Of a DNA stretch of 32,286 nt, positions 1 through 6,449 are shown piece after piece. Numbering within the stretch: the first letter of the stretch is position 1; the number at the start of each line of letters is the position of its first letter. The position numbers were made by a program, and so were the translations under genes. The notes under the pieces are model-generated. The model was not told the origin of the DNA, did not search any database, and worked only from the letters and a program-made list of their open reading frames with translations. Source of the stretch: an uncultured Clostridia bacterium (GTDB lineage Bacteria; Bacillota; Clostridia; Lachnospirales; Lachnospiraceae); NCBI GenBank assembly GCA_945992055.1, contig CAMFVG010000113.1:1-32286 (forward strand). The letters run 5' to 3'.

Positions 1-1
1 A

Positions 2-76
2 AACGAGGTCAAGGGCGTCAACCGCGTCCTCTACGACATCACCTCCAAACCCCCCGCAACGGTGGAGTTTGAATAA
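2..76 (+). CDS. guaA: GMP synthase (glutamine-hydrolysing), 3' end only
   Basis: The first 76 bases encode a 24-residue C-terminus with the segment GVNRVLYDITSKPPATVEFE, followed by TAA. This matches the conserved end of GuaA, the enzyme that aminates XMP to GMP; most homologues end in IEWE. The rest of the gene lies outside the window. Codons here are rich in C-ending triplets (GTC, CGC, CTC, ACC, CCC), unlike the AT-rich chromosomal genes further right. The gene may simply be C-biased, or the end may derive from another host. The 3' end of guaA is a known integration target for genomic islands, and an integrase module lies just downstream. Confidence 0.85.
   Translation, partial: NEVKGVNRVLYDITSKPPATVEFE
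62..76 (+). other. Attachment core at the guaA 3' end (left junction of element 1)
   Basis: The last five codons of guaA (Val-Glu-Phe-Glu-stop, GTGGAGTTTGAATAA) match, with three differences, the sequence at 8792-8806, and also resemble 12411-12422. The shared core is GAGTKKGAATA. The gene end remains intact, as is usual when an integrase targets the 3' end of a gene. The exact crossover bases cannot be fixed from one junction. Confidence 0.6.
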
Positions 77-135
77 ATCGAGTTGCTTAAAAAAGCCAGT
101 GTTTATGCGGGTTTCAGCGATTTCGATTAGTCTTT

Positions 136-184
136 TGATAACAAATTGATAACAGTCATAGCAAGTGCCATTATTCTTGTTATC
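136..184. repeat. Left arm-type repeats of element 1 (GATAACA)
   Basis: GATAACA occurs at 137-143 and 148-154, with starts 11 bp apart (one helical turn). An inverted copy, TGTTATC, is at 178-184. The same arrangement is at the other end of the element: GATAACA at 8677 and 8688, and TGTTATC at 8664. Tn916-family integrases bind short direct repeats of this kind through their N-terminal domain, so these are probably the Int arm sites. Confidence 0.6.
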
Positions 185-273
185 CAGTGGTTTATGGGTA
201 ACGGAACAATTAACAGGTGGCTTGCAGACTAAAGTTCGGAGCTTGGCTCTGAACAAATTCCATATTATAAACT

Positions 274-316
274 AAGCCCTTAGCTGTGGTTAATAACCAT
301 AGTTAAGGGCTTTTTT
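274..316 (+). terminator. Rho-independent terminator at the left end of element 1
   Basis: AAGCCCTTA (274-282) pairs with TAAGGGCTT (304-312). The stem continues inward through CTGTGGTTA and TAACCATAG to a three-base loop, and six T residues (311-316) close it. It would stop transcripts entering from guaA before the convergent repressor gene. Confidence 0.8.
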
Positions 317-368
317 GTCGTTGCCAAAGCATCTGTAGGGAGCTGCCAGTGGCAGGTCCTGTAGGTGC

Positions 369-899
369 TTATTTATCTTTCAAGTGGTCTTTGAATGCTT
401 CCACGAGAGCGTCACTTAATTCCTGTGATGGAACTTTTGCCCAACGCTGTGTGGTGTCGAACTCTGGATAATGGTAACGCCAGTTATCGTATTCTTCTCT
501 GTTGATTTCTTCGGAAGATAGCTTGTCTGCCTGTTCTTTCCAAGCATACAGCATTTTGAGGAGTTCATATGCTTCTCTGCCTTTGTCCTTGTTGACCTTT
601 AAGCATACCTCTCCGTCTGCTTCACTGACAGTAAGACCGTAAATATCTTCAAGGGTAAACAGAGTGTGCATAAGACCGATATAGCTGTCTATGTCAGGAA
701 CATCAAGAGCCTGTGGAGAAACATCAAGCACCTGTGCCAATGCATTTGTAAGGTCTGCTTTCGGTTTGCGTGTACCAGTTTCGTACTGTGCCAAACGCAC
801 ATCAGCACTCTTTTCTGGAAAACCGATTGCTGTACCGAGATACTTTTGTGTCATACCACGCATTAGTCTGAAAAAATGTATTCTTTCGCTGATAGCCAT
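369..899 (-). CDS. XRE-family helix-turn-helix repressor of element 1
   Basis: This 176-aa protein has an N-terminal HTH_XRE domain (about residues 5-65), with GMTQKYLGTAIG as the first helix pair, a recognition helix near SADVRLAQYETG and the typical GTRKPK turn. Residues 75-176 are acidic and charged, with no recognised domain. The start ATG (897-899) follows AAGGAG. The gene diverges from xis-int. Repeated ATGTTTAGT-like words lie in the spacers of both promoters, so the likely role is to repress xis-int and itself, holding the element integrated. That role is inferred. The protein could instead sense a signal through its C-terminal half. Confidence 0.85.
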   Translation of the reverse strand: MAISERIHFFRLMRGMTQKYLGTAIGFPEKSADVRLAQYETGTRKPKADLTNALAQVLDVSPQALDVPDIDSYIGLMHTLFTLEDIYGLTVSEADGEVCLKVNKDKGREAYELLKMLYAWKEQADKLSSEEINREEYDNWRYHYPEFDTTQRWAKVPSQELSDALVEAFKDHLKDK

Positions 900-931
900 A
901 ATGATACGCTCCTTTTATATTTAGTGAAATA

Positions 932-961
932 AGTATAGCAGAAATGTTTAGTGGAAGTCAA
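932..961 (-). promoter_or_regulatory. Promoter of the XRE repressor gene
   Basis: On the minus strand, TTGACT (956-961) and TATACT (932-937) are 18 bp apart, about 33 bases upstream of the start codon. The operator-like word at 943-952 lies inside the spacer, which suggests autoregulation. Confidence 0.65.
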
Positions 962-1004
962 GAAAAACCGAAACAAAAATGTTTAATATTTTCTTTGCAA
1001 CCAC

Positions 1005-1033
1005 TTGACAATAGCAAATATGTTTAGTAAAAT
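1005..1033 (+). promoter_or_regulatory. Strong sigma-A promoter for xis-int
   Basis: A perfect TTGACA (1005-1010) is followed after 17 bp by TAAAAT (1028-1033). An operator word overlaps the spacer and the first base of the -10 box. Transcription would begin near 1040, leaving a leader of about 300 nt before xis. Confidence 0.75.
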
Positions 1034-1039
1034 AAATTA

Positions 1040-1347
1040 CGAATTAAACAAATATGCTTAATGCGACAACTGAATGACCGTCCGAAAAGCCAAACCGCCA
1101 AGACCTCGTCGGAGCAAGTTCCGTATCGTTCGCTTGTGTGCAAGCACAAAAGCTCATTCGCTGCACTGCTCCTCCTCTTCCCCAAAAGTCTCCGACTTTT
1201 CGGGAACCCCTATACGAGCGAGCGCCTGATGTACTGCGGTGCATTGGGACAGCACAGCGCCTGCCGACAAGCAGGAGTGCCTGTTGGAACTTTAACACGG
1301 AGAAAGCGGCAAGCAAAAAATTATTTTAAGAAAGGAAGAAAAAGGAT
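1040..1347 (+). other. Long GC-rich non-coding leader before xis
   Basis: No open frame here looks like a gene. The stretch is clearly richer in G and C than its flanks and holds short inverted repeats, for example CCGACTTTTCGG (1190-1201). It may be a structured leader or the remnant of an older insertion. No function can be assigned. The ribosome binding site for xis (AAAGGAAG) lies at the end. Confidence 0.4.
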
Positions 1348-1536
1348 ATGGAAAACAGATTTATCCGAGCCGAAGATGTGGCTCAGGAACTAAACGTATC
1401 AAAACCTTATGCATATAAACTCATCAGACAATTAAATGAGGAATTGAAAGCAAAGGGCTTTATTACGATTGCAGGGCGTGTAAATCGCCAGTATTTTTAC
1501 GAAAGGCTCTACGGAGCAGGAAAGGGGGAAATGTAA
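1348..1536 (+). CDS. xis: Excisionase / small winged-helix DNA-binding protein
   Basis: This 62-aa basic protein has a predicted MerR/excisionase-like helix-turn-helix: RAEDVAQELNVSKPYAYKLI, followed by a short wing (about residues 40-52). Its stop codon directly abuts the integrase start, so the two are translationally linked. In Tn916-type elements the Xis protein bends the element ends and shifts Int toward excision. Here the assignment rests on size, fold and position. A purely regulatory role remains possible. Confidence 0.75.
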   Translation: MENRFIRAEDVAQELNVSKPYAYKLIRQLNEELKAKGFITIAGRVNRQYFYERLYGAGKGEM

Positions 1537-2628
1537 ATGCCGGTATTTAAGAATGAAGATAACGGTACTTGGTATGTGATGGCAAGGTATGTGAACTGGA
1601 AAGGGGAACGCAAGCAGAAATGCAAGCGTGGCTTTGCTACCAAACGAGAAGCACAGGAATGGGAAAGAATGTTCAAATTGCAGACTTCTTCAGACCTTGA
1701 TATGAGTTTTGAAGCCTTTACGGAGCTTTATATCAATGATGTGAAGAACCGTTTGAAGGAAAACACGTGGCTTACCAAAGAGCATATCATACGCACAAAG
1801 ATACTTCCGTATTTCGGGAAACTGAAAATCAGCGAGATTTCCACAAAGGAGATTATTACTTGGCAGAATGAAATGCTTGCCTATCGTGATGAGAAGAAAA
1901 AGCCTTATTCACAGACGTATCTGAAAACGCTGCACAATCAGTTGTCCGCCATTTTCAATCACGCTGTCCGCTACTATGAACTGCGTTCCAATCCTGCGGC
2001 AAAGGTGGGAAATATGGGACGTGAGGAACACAAGGAAATGCTGTTCTGGACAAAGGAAGAATACAAGAAATTCTCTTTTGAGATGATGGACAAGCCTGTT
2101 TCCTTTTATGCGTTTGAAATGCTTTACTGGTGCGGTATCCGAGAGGGCGAGCTGTTAGCTTTGACTCCGGCAGATTTCAACTTTGATAAGGAAACAGTCA
2201 CAATCAATAAATCCTATCAGCGTTTGAAAGGGCAGGATGTGATTACTTCTCCGAAAACGAAAAAGAGCAACCGCACGATTAAAATGCCGAAGTTTCTGTG
2301 TGAGGAAATGAAAGAATATCTCGGTATGCTTTACGGATTGAAGAAGAAAGACCGTATCTTTACGGTGACGAAAAGCTATCTTCATCACGAGATGGACAGA
2401 GGGGCAAAGGCGGCAGGCGTGAAGCGTATCCGCATTCACGATCTCCGTCACAGCCACATTTCACTCTTGATTGATATGGGCTTTTCTGCGGTGGCGATTG
2501 CTGACCGAGTTGGTCACGAAAGTATTGATATTACTTATCAGTACGCACACCTCTTTCCGTCAAAGCAGATTGAGATGGCAGAAAAATTAGATGATTTAGG
2601 GAAAGGAGATTTTGAAAATGTCAGCTAA
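1537..2628 (+). CDS. int: Tyrosine integrase, Tn916 Int-like
   Basis: This 363-aa site-specific recombinase would insert and excise element 1 at the guaA end. It has an N-terminal arm-binding region (about 1-55, with the motif NGTWYVMARY), a SAM-like core-binding domain (about 60-150) and a catalytic domain (about 165-350). The catalytic residues are all visible: Arg202 in CGIREGE, His301 and Arg304 in HDLRH, His327 in GHES, and the nucleophile Tyr336 in YAHL. The gene reads away from guaA and sits about 1.5 kb inside the element, behind xis. Its 3' end overlaps the next gene by 11 bp. It appears intact. Confidence 0.93.
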   Translation: MPVFKNEDNGTWYVMARYVNWKGERKQKCKRGFATKREAQEWERMFKLQTSSDLDMSFEAFTELYINDVKNRLKENTWLTKEHIIRTKILPYFGKLKISEISTKEIITWQNEMLAYRDEKKKPYSQTYLKTLHNQLSAIFNHAVRYYELRSNPAAKVGNMGREEHKEMLFWTKEEYKKFSFEMMDKPVSFYAFEMLYWCGIREGELLALTPADFNFDKETVTINKSYQRLKGQDVITSPKTKKSNRTIKMPKFLCEEMKEYLGMLYGLKKKDRIFTVTKSYLHHEMDRGAKAAGVKRIRIHDLRHSHISLLIDMGFSAVAIADRVGHESIDITYQYAHLFPSKQIEMAEKLDDLGKGDFENVS

Positions 2629-2953
2629 GAACAGAGATAACAAAAATCGTTGGAGGAATATCACAGTAGGGTTTCGAGTATCGCCCGAAGAAAACGAACT
2701 CATTAACAGAGCTGTAGCTCTATCAGGATTGCCAAAACAGGAGTATTGTTACCGCCGTTGCTTAAATCAGGATGTGGTGGTACAGGGCAATCCGAGAGTG
2801 TATAAGGCGTTGAAAACGGAATTTGCCACAGTCCTTGCGGAACTGAAAAGGATTGAAGCAGGAAAAGGTGTGGATGATGAACTGCTGAGTGTAATAGAAC
2901 TGATTTCCATTATTCTCGGCGGTTTGAAAGGAGAGGATGCGAATGGAGAATAA
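2618..2953 (+). CDS. MobC-like ribbon-helix-helix mobilization protein
   Basis: This 111-aa basic protein opens with a ribbon-helix-helix pattern: ITVGFRVSPEENELINRAVALSG, given here as a short motif around residues 15-37. A helical C-terminal half follows. The layout fits MobC-type relaxosome accessory proteins, which bind near oriT and help the relaxase nick. An upstream TTG at 2612 is also in frame, but AAGGAGA at 2603-2609 is properly spaced for the ATG at 2618. It overlaps int and the next gene, so the module is co-translated. Confidence 0.65.
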   Translation: MSAKNRDNKNRWRNITVGFRVSPEENELINRAVALSGLPKQEYCYRRCLNQDVVVQGNPRVYKALKTEFATVLAELKRIEAGKGVDDELLSVIELISIILGGLKGEDANGE

Positions 2954-4097
2954 AAAAGAAATGACTATTCCAAATGTATCTGCGGCAACAGATGCGGAAC
3001 AGTCACTTTCCAAATGTACTGACAATAGTATAGTCAATCAGGATACGGATTTCAAGGGGTACGAGCAATCTTTTGAAGAAATGCAAAGGGAAATACTCAG
3101 ACAGTTAGACCCTTCCTATCTGAAAACAGTATCAATGACAACGCTGTATGATACGGTGTTTGAGGTTCAGACACCACTTATCGACGGTCTGCTCCAAAGG
3201 GGAACTTACCTTTTCGTAGGTTCCCCGAAAGTGGGAAAGAGCTTTATGATGGCACAGCTTGCCTATCATATCAGCACAGGCACACCGCTTTGGGAGTATA
3301 AGGTGCGTAAGGCAACGGTGCTTTATTTTGCCCTTGAAGATGATTACCCACGTTTGCAGAAGCGATTGTTTCAGATGTTCGGTGCAAAGGAGACAGGCAA
3401 TCTGTATTTCGCAACGGAATGTAAAACGGTCAATGGCGGACTGGAAGAACAGATAAGAGGGTTTATGAGGGAACACCCAGACACAGGCTTGATTATCATA
3501 GACACCTTAAAGCGTGTGCGTGAAGCAGGCGGAGCAGATTACAGCTACGCAAGTGATTATGATGTTGTGGCAAGGCTGAAAGCGTTGGCAGACAGTTACA
3601 AGGTTTCAATGCTTATTGTTCATCATACACGCAAACAAAAATCGGAAGATATATTCGATATGATTTCAGGCACGAATGGTCTGATGGGTGCGGCAGACGG
3701 TGCATTTGTTCTCAGTAAGGACAAGCGTACTTCCAACAATGCCACACTTGATGTTGCTGGCAGAGACCAGCAGGATATGAAAATCCATCTTGTAAGGGAC
3801 AGCGAGCGATTGGTGTGGAACTTTGCAAAATCGGAAACGGAGATGTGGAAAGAACCGCCCGAACCTCTGCTTGAGAAGATAGCGGATACGCTCTTTTCGG
3901 AAAGTGACAGATGGGAAGGAACTGCTTCGGAACTTTGCGAAAGGCTTGCGGTGGATATAAAGCCGAATGTACTTTCTTTAAGGCTCAGTATCAACGCAAG
4001 CAGGCTGTTTCGTGATTACGGTATCCGTTATCAGAACAGCCGCACACACGACGGAAGAAAGGTTTCACTTTGGAAAGAAACCGAGCAGACGGCGTGA
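2943..4097 (+). CDS. RepA-like RecA-fold ATPase/helicase of the element
   Basis: This 384-aa protein has a RecA/AAA_25 ATPase core. Walker A is GSPKVGKS (residues 93-100) and Walker B ends at Asp187 in GLIIIDT. The motif IVHHTRK follows Walker B, as in plasmid RepA hexameric helicases of the RSF1010 type. The C-terminal 90 residues look like a winged helix. It probably unwinds DNA for replication of the excised circle or during conjugative processing. ATG 2937 is in frame, but the GGAGAGG box favours 2943. The role is inferred from fold and neighbours. Confidence 0.75.
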   Translation: MENKKEMTIPNVSAATDAEQSLSKCTDNSIVNQDTDFKGYEQSFEEMQREILRQLDPSYLKTVSMTTLYDTVFEVQTPLIDGLLQRGTYLFVGSPKVGKSFMMAQLAYHISTGTPLWEYKVRKATVLYFALEDDYPRLQKRLFQMFGAKETGNLYFATECKTVNGGLEEQIRGFMREHPDTGLIIIDTLKRVREAGGADYSYASDYDVVARLKALADSYKVSMLIVHHTRKQKSEDIFDMISGTNGLMGAADGAFVLSKDKRTSNNATLDVAGRDQQDMKIHLVRDSERLVWNFAKSETEMWKEPPEPLLEKIADTLFSESDRWEGTASELCERLAVDIKPNVLSLRLSINASRLFRDYGIRYQNSRTHDGRKVSLWKETEQTA

Positions 4098-4101
4098 CAA
4101 A

Positions 4102-4178
4102 CGGTGTCAAAGGTGTCAATGTTTTTGAGAGCAGCACGCTGTGAAAAACATTGTCACCATCGTCACACTTTGACACCG
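4102..4178. repeat. Nested inverted repeats directly after repA
   Basis: An outer arm CGGTGTCAAA (4102-4111) pairs perfectly with TTTGACACCG (4169-4178). An inner arm at 4112-4126 pairs with 4144-4158 with a single mismatch. GGTGTCAA-type words also repeat directly. The right outer arm runs into the putative oriT. The structure may be a relaxosome or replication-protein binding site, or a terminator-like stop after repA. No T-run follows. Confidence 0.6.
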
Positions 4179-4200
4179 GATAAAGTTTAGGGGAGTGTGC
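4164..4200 (+). other. oriT: Probable oriT of MobV type
   Basis: The sequence holds an ACTTT (4167-4171) / AAAGT (4182-4186) inverted repeat followed by TTTAGGGGAGTGTGC. MobV-family origins such as that of pMV158 have the same order: an ACTTTAT hairpin, then TAGTGTG with the nick at its end. By analogy the nick would fall near 4199/4200. It lies about 230 bp upstream of a MobV relaxase gene, the usual position. The match is by motif memory and is not aligned. Confidence 0.5.
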
Positions 4201-4431
4201 AGAGAGTGCCTTTTCAAAGGCGGCTCTTTGGTCTCGCCTGCTGGCTCGGTCGGTTCGCAGGCGTGTGTGCCACCGGCACACGCTCACCCCTCGGAGAGCC
4301 TTCGGAGAACGCAAAACCTGTTTACAGGTCGCATTTTTGATGGGTGTACCCGTCAAAAGTGCTTTTGCGTTACTTTTGACAAAAGTAACAAAACCTGAGA
4401 ATGTTGAAATTTACAGATGGGAGATGAAAAA
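4201..4431. other. Non-coding spacer with hairpins upstream of the relaxase
   Basis: The region is GC-rich at first and holds three clear hairpins: GTGTGCC/GGCACAC (about 4265-4281), TTTTGATGGGT/ACCCGTCAAAA with one mismatch (about 4335-4358) and GTTACTTTT/AAAAGTAAC (about 4369-4389). Open frames through it have no gene-like composition. It probably belongs to the mobilization region. Confidence 0.5.
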
Positions 4432-5592
4432 ATGCAGAGAACGATAAGTGCAATGGTCGGTAAAGGCTCGGTCAATCACAATAGCCGAAAGTTCCGAGCA
4501 GAAAATGTAGACGGAACTCGTACTCATCTCAATATCGACTACTGCAATGAAAATATAAAGACAGTTTATCACGAATTGTTTGATGAAGCATTGGAAAGAT
4601 ACAATGCCAAGCAGATAAGGTCAGACCGAAAGATAAAAGATTATTATGAAAAAATCCGAAGTTCCAAGCAGGAAAAACCGTTCCACGAAATCATTTTACA
4701 GGTGGGCGGTAAGGGAAATATGAACGCCGATACGGAAAACGGAGAACTGGCAAAGCAGATTTTAGATGAATACTATCAGGGTTTTCAGGAGCGAAATCCA
4801 CAGCTTCGGGTGTTCTCGGCTCATCTGCATATGGATGAAGCTACACCACATCTGCACATAGATTTTGTACCTTTTACCACAGGCAGCAAGCGTGGACTTG
4901 ATACAAGAGTGTCACTAAAGCAGGCTCTTGCAACGCAAGGTTTTAAGGGCGGCAGTCGTGGCGATACGGAGTGGTCGCAATGGATACAGTCCGAAAAAGA
5001 ACAGCTTGCGGCGGTGATGGAACGTTATGGGATTGAGTGGGAACATTTAGGCACACACGAAAAACATCTTTCTGTTTTGGATTATAAAAAGCAGGAAAGA
5101 GAAAAAGAAGTGGCGGCATTAGGTGCGAAAATCGAGCAGAAACAGATTGAATTTGATGTGTTGTCGGAACGAGTATTGAACTATGATAAGGCAAAAGACG
5201 AGCTGTCAAATCTTGAAATAGAGCTTGATACTGCACCGAAATATCAGTTGCCAGAACCAGAGAAATTTATGACTGCAAAGGCATATAAAACCAAAATGGC
5301 AGAGCCGGTTGTAAGGAAATTGAAGCAACTTGTCAAAACGGTGCTTGCCCGCTGCTTTGAGGGGTGGGACAACTATCATAGGCTGAATACAGCGAATGCA
5401 CAGTTATACCGCACCAATCAGCGTTTGGAGAAAGTCAATGAAAGATTGACCGAAGAAAACAAAATCCTAAAAGCAGAAAATAAAGATTACAGCCTGCTCC
5501 GTAAGGTTTTTGGTCGCAAACAGATAGATGATTTGTTGGAGCAGGCAAGAACAGTTAAAGGTCGCAAGCGTGATAATACACGATCACGATAG
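4432..5592 (+). CDS. mobV: MobV-family relaxase (Pre/Mob)
   Basis: This 386-aa relaxase nicks oriT and pilots the strand into the recipient. The N-terminal half carries the MobV metal and catalytic motif HLHMDEATPHLHIDF (His131 to Phe145, with HxDExxPHxH). The early SVNHNSRKF segment fits the conserved Asn-Arg motif. Residues about 210-375 are charged and coiled-coil-like (EKEVAALGAKIEQKQIEFD, TEENKILKAENKD), as in other MobV C-termini. ATG 4417 is in frame, but GGGAG at 4419-4423 selects ATG 4432. The gene lies just behind the putative oriT and ahead of tnpV. Confidence 0.88.
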   Translation: MQRTISAMVGKGSVNHNSRKFRAENVDGTRTHLNIDYCNENIKTVYHELFDEALERYNAKQIRSDRKIKDYYEKIRSSKQEKPFHEIILQVGGKGNMNADTENGELAKQILDEYYQGFQERNPQLRVFSAHLHMDEATPHLHIDFVPFTTGSKRGLDTRVSLKQALATQGFKGGSRGDTEWSQWIQSEKEQLAAVMERYGIEWEHLGTHEKHLSVLDYKKQEREKEVAALGAKIEQKQIEFDVLSERVLNYDKAKDELSNLEIELDTAPKYQLPEPEKFMTAKAYKTKMAEPVVRKLKQLVKTVLARCFEGWDNYHRLNTANAQLYRTNQRLEKVNERLTEENKILKAENKDYSLLRKVFGRKQIDDLLEQARTVKGRKRDNTRSR

Positions 5593-5618
5593 ACAAAAAT
5601 CACAGGAGGAAAAGGAAA

Positions 5619-5996
5619 ATGACAAAGACAATTTTTGAAGAAATGGGCGGAACTTATAGACAGGTGGGTGATTATTTATTGCCGAACATCACAGTACCAG
5701 CCGAAGAAGAAATAGAGCCGATTGGTTTATGGGGGAAACGACATGCAAGGCATTTAAAGGAACACTATAAAGTGTTATATATGAACCTGCTGACAAGCGG
5801 AAAGCTGCATAGTTATCTTGCAGAAGTCGATAAGCAAGCAGAGGATATGTTTCTTCGACTGGTAAAGGAATATGCCGACAGACAAGATGTGACGGAACAA
5901 TTAAAGAAAGATAATCCCTACGAATGGATTGGAAGAATGAATAATATTCAGGCTTGTGTGAGGGAAGTTGTAGGAACGGAGTTGATTTACACATAA
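5619..5996 (+). CDS. tnpV: TnpV-family transposon-encoded protein
   Basis: This 125-aa protein resembles the TnpV family found in Tn4451/Tn4453-type and other clostridial mobilizable elements. The typical opening (FEEMGGTYRQVGDYLLPN), the central RHARHLKEH motif and the ending around NPYEWIGRMNNI are all present. Its molecular role is not established; it is associated with transposon and mobilization modules. AGGAGG lies 11 bases upstream of the start, and it follows mobV by 26 bp, so the two are probably co-transcribed. Confidence 0.8.
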   Translation: MTKTIFEEMGGTYRQVGDYLLPNITVPAEEEIEPIGLWGKRHARHLKEHYKVLYMNLLTSGKLHSYLAEVDKQAEDMFLRLVKEYADRQDVTEQLKKDNPYEWIGRMNNIQACVREVVGTELIYT

Positions 5997-6098
5997 GCGT
6001 TTTACGGTATGGTGCTCCTGCGTTTGCTGGAGTGCTGTGGTTGTGGTTGTAAAGAGGTTGTGAAAGATTGAATTTCGTAATGGTTGGATGTATACTTA

Positions 6099-6126
6099 GG
6101 AAGTGAAAATTTTAATTTGCACTTCC
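6099..6126. repeat. Inverted repeat between tnpV and the resistance promoter
   Basis: GGAAGTGAAAATT (6099-6111) pairs with AATTTGCACTTCC (6114-6126) with one mismatch and a two-base loop. No T-run follows. It may end tnpV transcripts or serve as a binding site; neither is shown. Confidence 0.45.
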
Positions 6127-6141
6127 ATAAGGTGAAATGTA

Positions 6142-6170
6142 TTGACACAAAAAATACAGTATGATAGTAT
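6142..6170 (+). promoter_or_regulatory. Promoter of the ABC-F resistance gene
   Basis: A perfect TTGACA (6142-6147) is followed after 17 bp by TAGTAT (6165-6170). A TATGAT at 6160-6165 is too close to pair with the same -35. The transcript would start near 6177, leaving a leader of about 270 nt with a terminator in it. Confidence 0.65.
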
Positions 6171-6214
6171 TGCCATTAGAAGAAAGAAAGGCACATTTTG
6201 TGTAAGGTGAGGAA

Positions 6215-6229
6215 ATGATTAATAGATAA
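6215..6229 (+). CDS. Candidate 4-codon leader peptide (MINR)
   Basis: ATG ATT AAT AGA TAA is preceded by AAGGTGAGG at 6204-6212, a good ribosome binding site, shortly after the predicted transcription start. Very short leader ORFs are known upstream of antibiotic-induced attenuators, where a stalled ribosome prevents termination. Translation of this one is inferred only from its position and Shine-Dalgarno sequence. Confidence 0.35.
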   Translation: MINR

Positions 6230-6362
6230 TTTGATTTAAGTAAGACACATATAGTTATTGAGCCTGTAGAGAATAGGTTTGTTTTGTGTACGCTTAAGTT
6301 GGATTATCGCAAGAGGCATTTCCTTTGTTTTCCTTTTGGAAAAGAAATAAGGGTCTATTTAG

Positions 6363-6400
6363 CGAGTCTATTTTTGCGTATGCAAAAAAGACTCGTTTTT
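6363..6400 (+). terminator. Leader attenuator upstream of the ABC-F gene
   Basis: CGAGTCT (6363-6369) pairs with AGACTCG (6389-6395), and TTTTTGC (6371-6377) pairs with GCAAAAA (6382-6388), with one bulged A and a four-base loop. Five T residues follow (6396-6400). The hairpin lies between the promoter and the gene, about 50 bp before the start codon, so it would cut most transcripts short unless it is prevented from folding. Clostridial and Listeria ABC-F genes are often controlled this way. Confidence 0.75.
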
Positions 6401-6449
6401 GTGTGTTCAAAATAATAATTGGCTCAGACTTCGAAAAGGAGAAACTTTA

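Larger units (their letters stand above)
917..1062. repeat. Repeated operator words (ATGTTTAGT) in the divergent control region
   Basis: Related words occur at 917-925 (ATATTTAGT), 943-952 (AATGTTTAGT), 978-987 (AATGTTTAAT), 1017-1028 (AATATGTTTAGT) and 1051-1062 (AATATGCTTAAT), all in the same orientation. Two of them sit in the spacers of the opposed promoters. They are the natural candidate binding sites for the neighbouring XRE protein. Confidence 0.6.

Noticed and set aside
1044..1393. Overlapping frames on both strands in the GC-rich leader before xis
   Set aside because: Arg- and Ser-rich translations without ribosome sites are typical of chance frames in GC-rich sequence.
4195..4447. 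Short plus-strand frames between repA and mobV
   Set aside because: They run through hairpins of the mobilization region and have no family likeness.
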